Shown here one piece after another: positions 17,835-26,567 of a stretch of DNA of 64,000 nt. Source of the stretch: Lentilactobacillus raoultii (lineage in GTDB: Bacteria; Bacillota; Bacilli; Lactobacillales; Lactobacillaceae); assembly GCF_900411375.1 (NCBI RefSeq), contig NZ_LS422984.1, positions 591,350-655,349 on the forward strand, in the 5' to 3' direction. The number at the start of each line of letters is the position of its first letter. The first letter of the stretch is position 1. The position numbers were made by a program, and so were the translations under genes. The notes under the pieces are model-generated. The model saw nothing but the letters and a program-made list of their open reading frames with translations. It did no database searches and was not told where the DNA came from.

Positions 17835-17862
17835 TGTCCCAACATATTATTATTTTGTCCCA
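17835..17862 (+). promoter_or_regulatory. Direct repeat, candidate operator of the AAA-subtilase operon
   Basis: TGTCCCA occurs at 17835-17841 and again at 17856-17862, exactly 21 bp apart (two helical turns), within 61 bases of the AAA start. It could be bound by the HTH at the C-terminus of the AAA protein. Confidence 0.4.
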
Positions 17863-17895
17863 GAGTGTGTTAAACTTTGAACGAGGTGATAGAAC

Positions 17896-18945
17896 GTGAA
17901 GAAGAGAGACATCCTCAACCTTATCAAGTATCACTATGATAAAGATGAACAGCGGTTTAGAGCAACTGCTAATAACGTTGCTCGCAGTTTTGACGAAAGT
18001 GGCGATCATCAATTAGCAGAGTATGTAATGAGCTTCCTCTCAGATGCAAATACATTTGTGCCCCAAACTTTTTCGTTTGAAAGTCATTTTGTTAAAATGG
18101 TTAATATTGAAAATACGTCTTTACCTTTACCAACGCCAATTTTGGAAGATATTAAAGGAATTATTAACGCTGTTAACCATCACGTTGGCATTCATAAGTT
18201 TTTATTTGAAGGTGCACCTGGAACCGGGAAAACAGAATCTGCCAAGCAGGTTACTCGGTTGCTTTCCAGACATTTGTACCTTGTCGATTTCAATCAATTA
18301 ATTGATAGCCGAATGGGACAGACAGCTAAAAATATTGAGGCAGTCTTTAATGAAATTAATCGAATGCCAAATCCGTCAAGTGCGGTGATTCTTTTTGATG
18401 AAATCGATGCAATTGCACTTGATCGGATTGATGACCATGATATTCGAGAAATGGGTCGGGCAACATCCAGTATGTTAAAGGCACTTGACCAGGTTAATGA
18501 AGAGGTGGTCATTATTGCCACAACTAATTTATTTGATCAACTTGATCGTGCTTTCATTCGTCGCTTTGACAGCGTCATTAGTTTCGACCGATATACTCAA
18601 CAGGATTTACTGGACATTGCGGAAGGGATGCTGACAACGGATTTGAGACGCTTCAAAGATGCTGGCAGAGACATTAAATTATTTCGAAAAATAGTCACCA
18701 CATCGCCTCAAATTCCTAATCCCGGTGAATTAAAAAATCTCATCAAAGTTTCTTTGGCATTTAGTGATCTAACAAACCCATATGATTACTTATCCCGACT
18801 GTATCGAACACTTCATCATCAAAATGGCCAGTTAAGTTTAACTAAACTGAGATCCCAAGGGTTTACGGTTCGGGAAATTGCTATGTTAACAGGAAGTTCC
18901 AAAAGTCAAATTGCTAGAGAATTAAGAGGTGCGACAGGTGAATGA
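17896..18945 (+). CDS. AAA+ ATPase with C-terminal HTH, partner of a subtilase
   Basis: 349 residues from GTG 17896 (GAGG 9 bases upstream). Walker A 'GAPGTGKT' (106-113), Walker B 'VILFDEIDAIA' (about 164-174), sensor 'IATTN' and arginine finger 'FIRRFD' give an intact ATPase of the classical AAA type. Residues about 326-345 ('FTVREIAMLTGSSKSQIARE') look like a helix-turn-helix. Its stop overlaps the start of the subtilase gene by 8 bases, so the two are made together. ATPase-subtilase pairs recur in accessory regions of many bacteria and are suspected of acting in defence or protein quality control; here the role is inferred. Confidence 0.85.
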   Translation: MKKRDILNLIKYHYDKDEQRFRATANNVARSFDESGDHQLAEYVMSFLSDANTFVPQTFSFESHFVKMVNIENTSLPLPTPILEDIKGIINAVNHHVGIHKFLFEGAPGTGKTESAKQVTRLLSRHLYLVDFNQLIDSRMGQTAKNIEAVFNEINRMPNPSSAVILFDEIDAIALDRIDDHDIREMGRATSSMLKALDQVNEEVVIIATTNLFDQLDRAFIRRFDSVISFDRYTQQDLLDIAEGMLTTDLRRFKDAGRDIKLFRKIVTTSPQIPNPGELKNLIKVSLAFSDLTNPYDYLSRLYRTLHHQNGQLSLTKLRSQGFTVREIAMLTGSSKSQIARELRGATGE

Positions 18946-21160
18946 TGTTTTAACGCTTAAAGGAAGATTTGAACAGAAAAGGGGAAGTGGTGGTGGTGGG
19001 GCACCCAAACTTCCTAAAAATGCCAAAGTTAGTAGCCAAAAGCTTCAATCATTGATTGATGATCTTTTAGCGATGCAAAACTTTTGGAAAAATAAGTCAT
19101 TATTGCCTAAAATGCTGATAAGTGCTTATTATCGAAAAGTTGCTGCCAAGAGTAATCGAATGAAGGGCTTTTTTAGTGACCACAGTCAATCTCCTAACAA
19201 AGAAGTTGTTGGTGCTAAGTTTAGTAATGATCATAAGCACATTATTACGTACTTTGTATCAGATCCTGTAGTCGATCAAACGATTCTCAACGCCCAAAAA
19301 ACGATTTTGATTTTAAACGATTATTTTTCAGGACACTTAACTGCTAAAATTTTTAATGAGAAATCTAGTTTTAAAGCAGTCAATTTTAAGAAATATTCAA
19401 TTTCCAAATCAATATTTCAAAGATATGTTGCTGATGCCTTTTACGTTGAGAAATTTGATGTTGAACAAGCAACAATGCCAGAACAGCAAAGCGCTATTGT
19501 AACTTTGTATGATACGGGAGAATCGATTAAAACGCTTTTAAGTCGCATTGGTATTAAGGTTTATAACGAGCGGGTTTTGGATGACGGAACAGCTCTACTA
19601 GATAAGGATTCAATTGCAGTATTAATGCAGAAGGCACCCTATCTGGTTGCAATGGCAACGGAGGACATTTCCAAGCTAGCCCCAAGTCATTCTGTTGGAG
19701 CTGATTATTCCGCTCAAATCAGTATCCCTTCTCCTAGTGATCAACCTACAATTGGTGTAATTGATACTTTGTTTGATAAACGGGTTTATTTTCACGATTG
19801 GGTAACCTATACTCAAATGATTGATCCAAATATTACGCCGGATTCGACAGACTATAATCATGGAACTGAAGTGGCTTCAATTATTGTGGACGGGCCAACA
19901 ATCAATCCGTCACTGGATGATGGGTGTGGTCGATTTAAGGTTAAACATTTTGGTGTTGCGACAGGCAGACAGTTCAGCTCATTTTCAATTATTCGAGCAA
20001 TTAAGGAAGCGGTTGTTAGTAGCCCTGAAATTCACGTTTGGAACCTTTCATTGGGATCGAATTTGGAAGTTAACAAAAACTTCATTTCGGCTGAGGCGGC
20101 CGTCCTTGATCAAATCCAGTATGAAAATGATGTCATTTTTGTCATTGCAGGAACCAATCGGAACTCAGACGATCCCTTGCGTCGAATCGGCGCACCAGCT
20201 GACTCGATTAATTCTTTAGTAGTTAACTCTGTCGACAGTGAAAAGCAACCAGCTTCCTATTCCAGACAAGGAATTGTCCTCTCGTTTTTTACTAAGCCGG
20301 ATCTAAGCTATTATGGTGGTGATCAAAGGACTCCTATGCGAACTGTTAACGCAATGGGAGAACATTTTGTTTTAGGGACGTCGTTCTCTGCCCCTTGGTT
20401 AGCGAGGAAATTATCATATATGATTGACGTTTTAGGATTGAGTAGAGAAGTTGCCAAAGCGTTGTTAATTGATGCTGCTATTGGGTGGAAAAAGCAACCC
20501 GATCATCGACTATTGGCATTGCGTGGTAATGGAGTGGTACCAGTTCGAATAGAAGATATTCTCCATAGTGACGATGATGAGATTAAATTTGTGATTGAGG
20601 GGACGTCGGAGTTATATGATACGTATACTTACAATATTCCAGTTCCAATTGTCTCAGGAATGCAGCCCTTTAAAGCCAAGGCAACTTTATGTTATTTTCC
20701 AAAGTGTTCCCGGAATCAAGGGGTTGATTACACAAACACAGAGCTTGATTTGTATTTTGGTCGAATAAAAGATAATGGTGAAATCTTTAGCATTAACGAA
20801 AATAATCAAAGTGATGGGACACCAAGCTTTCTTAACGAAGAGGATGCACGTAAACTTTTTAGAAAGTGGGATAATGTGAAGCATATTAGTGAAACTTTGA
20901 AGGATAATGCTCGGCCAAAAAAAGTGTATCAAAATTCAATGTGGGCATTGAGTTTGAAGACAAAGGAACGATTGAATTCTCGTGATGGTAATCATACTAA
21001 GTTTGGGGTTGTTATCACGTTGAAAGAAATTAACGGCGTCAATCGAATTGATGATTTCATTCAATTAGCTGGTTTAAGAGGCTGGTTGGTTAACAGAATC
21101 AATGTTCAAACCAGACTTGAGATTTATAATCAGGCTGAGCAAGATGTTAAACTTGATTAA
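18938..21160 (+). CDS. S8-family subtilisin-like protease (AAA-coupled)
   Basis: 740 residues from GTG 18938 (AGAGG 9 bases upstream; another GTG at 18929 is too close to it). No signal peptide or propeptide was seen, so it should act inside the cell. Catalytic residues: Asp276 in 'TIGVIDTLFD', His308 in 'YNHGTEVAS', Asn407 in 'IAGTN', Ser482 in 'LGTSFSAPW'. About 270 residues precede the protease domain and about 230 follow; I recognise neither. The N-terminus has a Gly-rich stretch. Coupled to the AAA gene, which may remodel or present its substrates. Confidence 0.87.
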   Translation: MNDVLTLKGRFEQKRGSGGGGAPKLPKNAKVSSQKLQSLIDDLLAMQNFWKNKSLLPKMLISAYYRKVAAKSNRMKGFFSDHSQSPNKEVVGAKFSNDHKHIITYFVSDPVVDQTILNAQKTILILNDYFSGHLTAKIFNEKSSFKAVNFKKYSISKSIFQRYVADAFYVEKFDVEQATMPEQQSAIVTLYDTGESIKTLLSRIGIKVYNERVLDDGTALLDKDSIAVLMQKAPYLVAMATEDISKLAPSHSVGADYSAQISIPSPSDQPTIGVIDTLFDKRVYFHDWVTYTQMIDPNITPDSTDYNHGTEVASIIVDGPTINPSLDDGCGRFKVKHFGVATGRQFSSFSIIRAIKEAVVSSPEIHVWNLSLGSNLEVNKNFISAEAAVLDQIQYENDVIFVIAGTNRNSDDPLRRIGAPADSINSLVVNSVDSEKQPASYSRQGIVLSFFTKPDLSYYGGDQRTPMRTVNAMGEHFVLGTSFSAPWLARKLSYMIDVLGLSREVAKALLIDAAIGWKKQPDHRLLALRGNGVVPVRIEDILHSDDDEIKFVIEGTSELYDTYTYNIPVPIVSGMQPFKAKATLCYFPKCSRNQGVDYTNTELDLYFGRIKDNGEIFSINENNQSDGTPSFLNEEDARKLFRKWDNVKHISETLKDNARPKKVYQNSMWALSLKTKERLNSRDGNHTKFGVVITLKEINGVNRIDDFIQLAGLRGWLVNRINVQTRLEIYNQAEQDVKLD

Positions 21161-21202
21161 GAAAACTATTCAAAGGTTAACTAACCAGAGGGAGTGATGT
21201 TA

Positions 21203-21517
21203 ATGACCCCAATGCCAAAACGTTTTGAAACTAAAATTGCTCAATGGCGACAAGTTGAACCATTGTTTTCCGCGGATCACTCAGCACGCGTTACGGCGCT
21301 TCCTGATCGGACAATGTTCAATGGGATACTATGGATCATGCAGACTGGGGAATGGTGGGATGTCTTGCCGCCCCGCTATGGTGATCCACACGCGCTTCAA
21401 AAACAATTCGAGATTTGGCTGGCTAATGGCACATTGAAGAAAGCGATTGATCAGCTTAAAGGTCAGCCGGGGATGGAATGGGTTAATCACCCGACGGCAC
21501 TTATCAGAGTTGAATGA
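21203..21517 (+). CDS. Stand-alone IS5/IS402-type transposase N-terminal domain (DUF4096)
   Basis: 104 residues from ATG 21203 (GGGAG 8 bases upstream). 'ALPDRTMFNGILWIMQTGEWWDVLPPRYGD' followed by a Trp-rich stretch matches the DNA-binding N-terminus of IS402-like transposases. The catalytic DDE part is missing. The gene has its own ribosome site and terminator and lies 42 bases after the subtilase, so it may be co-transcribed and domesticated as a DNA-binding protein. It may equally be an insertion remnant. Confidence 0.7.
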   Translation: MTPMPKRFETKIAQWRQVEPLFSADHSARVTALPDRTMFNGILWIMQTGEWWDVLPPRYGDPHALQKQFEIWLANGTLKKAIDQLKGQPGMEWVNHPTALIRVE

Positions 21518-21532
21518 GTCTTTAGGTGATAG

Positions 21533-21583
21533 AAAGCAGTTTTTAGACTGGTGATGTAGCTGCCGGGTAAAGCTGCTTTTTGT
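21533..21583 (+). terminator. Rho-independent terminator
   Basis: AAAGCAG and CTGCTTTTT pair across an imperfect stem; it closes the AAA-subtilase-DUF4096 transcript. Confidence 0.65.
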
Positions 21584-21679
21584 TTTTAGTTTTGATAAAA
21601 CGAGAATAATTTATCACAACATTTTGTATACTTAATGGTGTCGTAATCCTTTTGAATTGAAAGGTGGAAGAATAGTTCA

Positions 21680-22804
21680 ATGAATAGTGATAAAGAAATA
21701 ATTGATCGGGTTAATAAAATTATGAGGCAGTATGGTAGCCCTTTTATTGATGGTAGTCGACAACTCCTTGAAAAATTTGGTGAAAATAATCAAAAGACTG
21801 CTTCCGATTTCTTGATATCATTTCTCATTGCGATGGTTTCAGCAAGTGTTCATCCAATTCCACAGTTAACTGAAGAAGACATTATGGTAACGGTAGGTGC
21901 AATAGATACTGCACTACCAACGGATGTGGAAACCAATGAGTTATTTGACGAAATCGTCCAAACCGGTTATCTTTTTTTGTGGTCACTGGCAGGGCAAGGC
22001 GACATCGAGCTCACTCCAGGACAGGTTACCAAAGCTTTTGGAGCAGTGACGGATTATCAACCAATGTTTAGTGACTTCGATGAGTTAGAAGACATGGATG
22101 ACTTTGATGAAGTTGATCCAGATGATCCGGACTGGGAAATTTATCACTATGAACGACCAGATCTTCCTGAGTATCGAGTTACAACAGCAAATAGAATTAG
22201 AGCGACTGCTTTAGATCTTGCGGAGAAGTTGGTTGATAGCGGTCAGCTAAAACCGATTGTTGGTAAAGTTAGTGAGCTATATGAGGATGATGTGATTTTT
22301 AATTTAGTTGGGGTGGTGAGTCATCTTTACGGTGAGTATCGTCGGACACCATCAAGATGGACAAAAAAAGCGTTGAAAGGTGTGTTAACCGGCTATTTAG
22401 TTAAAGATGCTTCCATTCGGCCAGTAGAATATTCTCAAGTTGGTGCAATCCTTAAAACGTTTATGACATTTGCGGCGAAAAATCGCTTTGTTTCTGAAAA
22501 AATTGCTGAACGGATGAAACGAGCAATTGATGAAATAGAGCCGAAGATGATCCAATTGGGATCTGATAAACAAAACTTTTCAGAAGATAAACGGGACTGG
22601 TTGGCTAATACCAATGCAAATCACTTCATGAAAGAAGATGACGATCAATTCTCCGACGTATCAGATGATCAGTTATTTGATAACTCGGCTTCGGATAACG
22701 CGTCGTCATCCACTAAGCCTGGCAGTGAGGGCCGGGTGATTTCACTTTCAAAGTGGAAGAAACAAAATAAGAAAAAGAAGAAGCGAAAGCCCAAGAAGAG
22801 GTGA
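21680..22804 (+). CDS. Unrecognised paralogous family, copy 1
   Basis: 374 residues from ATG 21680 (GGTGG upstream). I do not recognise the family. Shared features with 23027, 24302 and 39911: an N-terminal 'Y/QYG.PFID' block, an all-helical-looking first 120 residues, an acidic loop (here D/E-rich, about 135-155), 'YHYERPDLPEY', 'SHLYGEYRRTPSRWTKKAL', 'VLTGYLVKDASIRPVEYSQ', 'ILKTFM', and 'ERMKRAIDEIEPKMIQLG'. It ends in 'VISLSKWKKQNK' plus a run of Lys/Arg. No signal peptide, no Cys cluster, no known catalytic motif. The basic tail suggests nucleic-acid or ribosome contact. Confidence 0.8.
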   Translation: MNSDKEIIDRVNKIMRQYGSPFIDGSRQLLEKFGENNQKTASDFLISFLIAMVSASVHPIPQLTEEDIMVTVGAIDTALPTDVETNELFDEIVQTGYLFLWSLAGQGDIELTPGQVTKAFGAVTDYQPMFSDFDELEDMDDFDEVDPDDPDWEIYHYERPDLPEYRVTTANRIRATALDLAEKLVDSGQLKPIVGKVSELYEDDVIFNLVGVVSHLYGEYRRTPSRWTKKALKGVLTGYLVKDASIRPVEYSQVGAILKTFMTFAAKNRFVSEKIAERMKRAIDEIEPKMIQLGSDKQNFSEDKRDWLANTNANHFMKEDDDQFSDVSDDQLFDNSASDNASSSTKPGSEGRVISLSKWKKQNKKKKKRKPKKR

Positions 22805-22878
22805 GATTGAAAAATAAAATCCTGCCGGGAACTGGCCCCCTTTCACCATGACATGTTAAAGACTAACAGATTAATAGT

Positions 22879-22930
22879 AAAAGCAGCTTTAAATGGTCAG
22901 TTGTCACGACCAACTTAAAACTGCTTTTAA
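22879..22930 (+). terminator. Rho-independent terminator after family copy 1
   Basis: AAAAGCAG...GGTC-agttgtca-GACC...CTGCTTTTA. It separates copies 1 and 2 into different transcripts. Confidence 0.72.
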
Positions 22931-23026
22931 ATTTGCTAAAAATAAGTTTTTTGGTATCTCTGGTGGTTAATGGTTGGTATACTAAGAAATAATTAGATTT
23001 TAATTTAATCGTCAGGAGACAATGGG

Positions 23027-24166
23027 ATGACTAATGATCAAGAATTAAAGACCGAAATCAAGCAACTTAAGGTTCAAGCTGAACAGATTATGACCCAGTA
23101 TGGCTACCGATTTATTGATGAAAGGGGCATTGAAATACCAGGCGTAACTGAAGCGGAAAAGAGTGATCTTGATAATCGGCTAAGAGCATTTTTCTATGTA
23201 TTAGTAGGTTCTATGGCTAAACCGATCTCGCGACTAACAGAAAATGACCTTACGCAAATTCTTTGTGATCAACATCGTTTTTTGTCAGATGAACCGGGAG
23301 ACGATGTTGCTCAATATTTTTTCAGCATAGTTGAAACAACTTATATCTTCCTAAACTGGTTGTCAGCACGGGGAGACATTCAGTTAACATCTGGCCAAAT
23401 TAATACTGCTTATCGAAGAATGACAGCCGCCATAGGCATTTTTAATGATTTTTCACGTAATCATTCAAATGTTACCGAGACGGATGCAGCATTAGGTGAC
23501 CCCGGTCGAGCAATGTATTATTATGATCGACCAACCCTGCCAGCGTTTAATCATGAGTTGGCAACGGTAGTTTGGAATAAGGTGGAGCCTGTCGCAAACG
23601 ACTTCATTAATTTTGGTTATCTAACACCAATTACTGGTGAAAAAAATTTTTGGTTTAAAGACGATCTGGTTACTAACTTAAGGCAGATTGGGCTCCATTT
23701 GTATGGTGAACATCGCCAGATGCCGGATGAATGGACTGTTGGCGCGTTAAAAGATATTTTAACTGGTTATACGATTAAGGATGCCCGGATCTTTCCAAGT
23801 GAATACTCCCAATTTGGAACGATTCTTAAAGCATTTATGGATTTCTCTGTAACTGAAGGGTTAACCTATGAAAGAGTTGCTGAGCAAATGAAGCAGGCAA
23901 TCGAAGAAATTGAACCGGAAATGATTCGGTTGGGCGCAGATGAAACTCGTTTTTCAGATGACAAAAAGTGGTGGCTCAAAACCACTAATCCCGATCATTC
24001 GGCTAAAGGGACTACTAAGCAGGAACGAGAATTGGCCAAAAATCCAAGCTATCCTTTTAACAAAGTTGTTTTGGCCAATCAAACCGGTCATGAGGGCCAT
24101 TCAATTTCACTTTCACAGTGGAAGAAAAAGAATCGGCGGAAAAAGAAGAAATCAAAGAAAAAATGA
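23027..24166 (+). CDS. Unrecognised paralogous family, copy 2
   Basis: 379 residues from ATG 23027 (AGGAGA upstream). The family blocks are present: 'MTQYGYRFIDE', 'YYYDRPTLPAF', 'GLHLYGEHRQMPDEWT', 'ILTGYTIKDARIFPSEYSQ', 'ILKAFM', 'EQMKQAIEEIEPEMIRLG'. The tail 'ISLSQWKKKNRRKKKKSK' repeats the basic ending of copy 1. It is more diverged than copies 1 and 3 in the first 130 residues. Promoter-like TATACT lies about 50 bases before the gene, so it is probably transcribed alone. Confidence 0.8.
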   Translation: MTNDQELKTEIKQLKVQAEQIMTQYGYRFIDERGIEIPGVTEAEKSDLDNRLRAFFYVLVGSMAKPISRLTENDLTQILCDQHRFLSDEPGDDVAQYFFSIVETTYIFLNWLSARGDIQLTSGQINTAYRRMTAAIGIFNDFSRNHSNVTETDAALGDPGRAMYYYDRPTLPAFNHELATVVWNKVEPVANDFINFGYLTPITGEKNFWFKDDLVTNLRQIGLHLYGEHRQMPDEWTVGALKDILTGYTIKDARIFPSEYSQFGTILKAFMDFSVTEGLTYERVAEQMKQAIEEIEPEMIRLGADETRFSDDKKWWLKTTNPDHSAKGTTKQERELAKNPSYPFNKVVLANQTGHEGHSISLSQWKKKNRRKKKKSKKK

Positions 24167-24301
24167 AGCCTTATTGTGTTTTTTAAATCATAGTAATAAG
24201 TGACTTTTCTTGCCATTGTGATCTGAAATGACTTACCCTACAAGTGAAGAACCAGTTTGGTGTAAGATTCATATAAAATCTTGAATTAGTGAGGGAAACT
24301 T

Positions 24302-25321
24302 ATGGATGAATTACAAAACAAAAGCGAACGCGTTGATCAATTAATGAACCAATATGGGAAACCGTTTATAGATGACCAGCATTTTTCTGATCCGCATTTG
24401 ACCGATCAGCAAATAAAAGATGATTATACAAATTTGTTGCGGGCCTTCTTGAGCGCTTTTGTGGTTGCAACTTCCCGGCCAATTTCACAACTTTCCAAGC
24501 AGGAGATCATCGCAACCGTTGACACATTTGATCAGCTGCTACCAACTGGAGACGACTATACATTATATTTCGAAAATAGTGTCCGAACCGGGGCCACATT
24601 TTTAATTTGGTTATCGGATAAGGGAATTGTGTCACTCACGCCTCAGCAAATTGCCAATGCGTTTAATGAACGGACGATGGCAGCTTCCATGGATGAGATG
24701 CCAATGAATATTAAGGAAGGTTTCGATACCTATCTGGTCGATCGGGATCGGGAAGCCTATCATTACGACCGACCAAGTTTGACGGCTTATCAAGATGGGA
24801 CGGCTGGCAATATCAGAATTACAATTGGGCAAACTGCTCAAGCACTTTTTGACAGCCCGCAATTTAAGTCGGAGATGGGTCAAATTACCCATGGATATAC
24901 TCTTGATATATTTGACTATTTAATTGGCATGGCTAGTCACTTGTACGGCGAGTTTCGTAAAACACCAAAATCCTGGACCAAGAAAGCCTTAAAAAGTGTT
25001 TTAACCGGCTATTTGATTAAGGATGCCACAATTCGACCAGAAGAGTACCCAGAAACGGTCACCATCCTGAAAATGTTTATGGACGTTGCTGCTCAAGAGC
25101 ACGTTACAACTAAAACAATTGCTGAACGGATGAAGCGGGCGATTGATGAGGTGGCCCCTGAAATGATTCAGTTAGGGAAGAATCGACGCCACTTTTCAAA
25201 CAAGAAGAAGGGTATGTTAGCCGACATGGATGAAGACCATACATTAAAGGACGAACAGGATGATCAACCATCTGCGAGTGAAACGGCGACCTCGCCGACT
25301 TCAAATCCATCCAAAAGTTAA
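24302..25321 (+). CDS. Unrecognised paralogous family, copy 3
   Basis: 339 residues; ATG 24302 after GAGGG. Family blocks: 'MNQYGKPFIDD', 'YHYDRPSLTAY', 'SHLYGEFRKTPKSWTKKAL', 'VLTGYLIKDATIRPEEY', 'ERMKRAIDEVAPEMIQLG'. It lacks the 'SLSKWKK' and lysine-rich tail of copies 1 and 2 and ends in a Ser/Thr-rich stretch. If the tail matters for target binding, this copy may differ in role. Confidence 0.8.
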   Translation: MDELQNKSERVDQLMNQYGKPFIDDQHFSDPHLTDQQIKDDYTNLLRAFLSAFVVATSRPISQLSKQEIIATVDTFDQLLPTGDDYTLYFENSVRTGATFLIWLSDKGIVSLTPQQIANAFNERTMAASMDEMPMNIKEGFDTYLVDRDREAYHYDRPSLTAYQDGTAGNIRITIGQTAQALFDSPQFKSEMGQITHGYTLDIFDYLIGMASHLYGEFRKTPKSWTKKALKSVLTGYLIKDATIRPEEYPETVTILKMFMDVAAQEHVTTKTIAERMKRAIDEVAPEMIQLGKNRRHFSNKKKGMLADMDEDHTLKDEQDDQPSASETATSPTSNPSKS

Positions 25322-25551
25322 ATTGAAAGGGAAGTTTGGCGATAAATCATTACGAAATCAATCCCATAAGCCGAAAAAGGATTAATCTTTTTTTAAAATG
25401 TATAAGAGATTATAAATTTTTAGAGCATAATTGATTGTTTTTTAGTTTGAACATTTGTGAAATATTTTACAAGGAGATTTTGGTGAACTATACTTGAAGT
25501 GTAGATAGGTGTGGTTAAAGCTTTGAATTAAGTATCGGGAGGTCGATATTT

Positions 25552-26292
25552 ATGGGGCGTTTAGATGAAAAAGTTGCCATTATTACCGGTGGTGTCAAAG
25601 GCTTTGGATTGGCAATGGCCGAGCTGTTTGTTAAGGAAGGCGCCAAAGTCGTGATTACTGACGTTGATGATCAGCACGCGGATGAAGCGCTCGATGAGAT
25701 TGGTCGGACTAATGCAATTTTCATCAAGCAAGATGTTTCACAAGAAGCTGGCTGGGAACCGGTATTCAAAACGGCCGTTGAAAAATTCGGTAAAGTCAAC
25801 ATTCTGATTAATAATGCCGGAATCCTATCATTTAACGATGCTGAAAACATTGATCTCGCAACTTGGCACAAGGTATTATCCGTAGATTTGGATGGTGTCA
25901 TGTTGGGGACTAAGTATGGCATCAAGTACATGAAAGAAAATGGTGGCTCGATTGTTAATATCTCATCAATTGCCGGCTTAATCGGCATTAGCAATCTCTA
26001 TGCATATAACGCTGCCAAGGGCGGGGTTCGCATGCTCACCAAATCAGCAGCTCTGTACTGTGCGGAAAAACATTACGCTATTCGGGTTAATTCTGTTCAT
26101 CCCGGATACGCTCACACGCCAATGGTGGATGCTTATCCTGAAATGCGTCAGCACTTGGAAAGTTTACATCCAATGGGGCGTTTGGGAACGGCTGATGAAA
26201 TTGCCAATGCGGCACTTTATTTGGCATCCGATGAGTCCTCGTTCTCGACTGGTTCGGAATTAGTTGTCGATGGTGGTTATACAGCGCAATAA
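25552..26292 (+). CDS. Short-chain dehydrogenase similar to lactobacillar (R)-alcohol dehydrogenase
   Basis: 246 residues; ATG 25552 after GGGAGG. Overall pattern and the ending 'VDGGYTAQ' match the Lactobacillus brevis/kefiri R-specific ADH. Cofactor loop 'TGGVKGFG'; Asp37 after the second strand ('VVITDVDD') predicts NAD(H) rather than NADP(H) preference. Catalytic Ser139, Tyr152 and Lys156 are in place ('YNAAK'). The Asn of the usual catalytic tetrad is Asp112 here ('VDLDG' for 'VNLDG'). A reduction of ketones or aldehydes is expected; the natural substrate is unknown. Confidence 0.88.
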   Translation: MGRLDEKVAIITGGVKGFGLAMAELFVKEGAKVVITDVDDQHADEALDEIGRTNAIFIKQDVSQEAGWEPVFKTAVEKFGKVNILINNAGILSFNDAENIDLATWHKVLSVDLDGVMLGTKYGIKYMKENGGSIVNISSIAGLIGISNLYAYNAAKGGVRMLTKSAALYCAEKHYAIRVNSVHPGYAHTPMVDAYPEMRQHLESLHPMGRLGTADEIANAALYLASDESSFSTGSELVVDGGYTAQ

Positions 26293-26567
26293 AGCTAATT
26301 ATGAATGGATTGAAATCGACTAATTGTGAAGACGACTTTTTAAATGCAAAAGGTTGGAATTTTGCATTTGGAAAGTCGTTTTATTAATGATCACAATAGT
26401 CATCACGATAAGCACCAATTTACCATGATGGCTGCTTTTTAGTTGAGAAATAAAAGCTCATTTGTTTTGTAACCGGTTTCATAAATGCTATGATAACAGT
26501 GGAAAATGGTTTTTAGCCATTGATTAATGCACAATTTTATTTGGAATTAGCTGAGGAGGATATCAAC

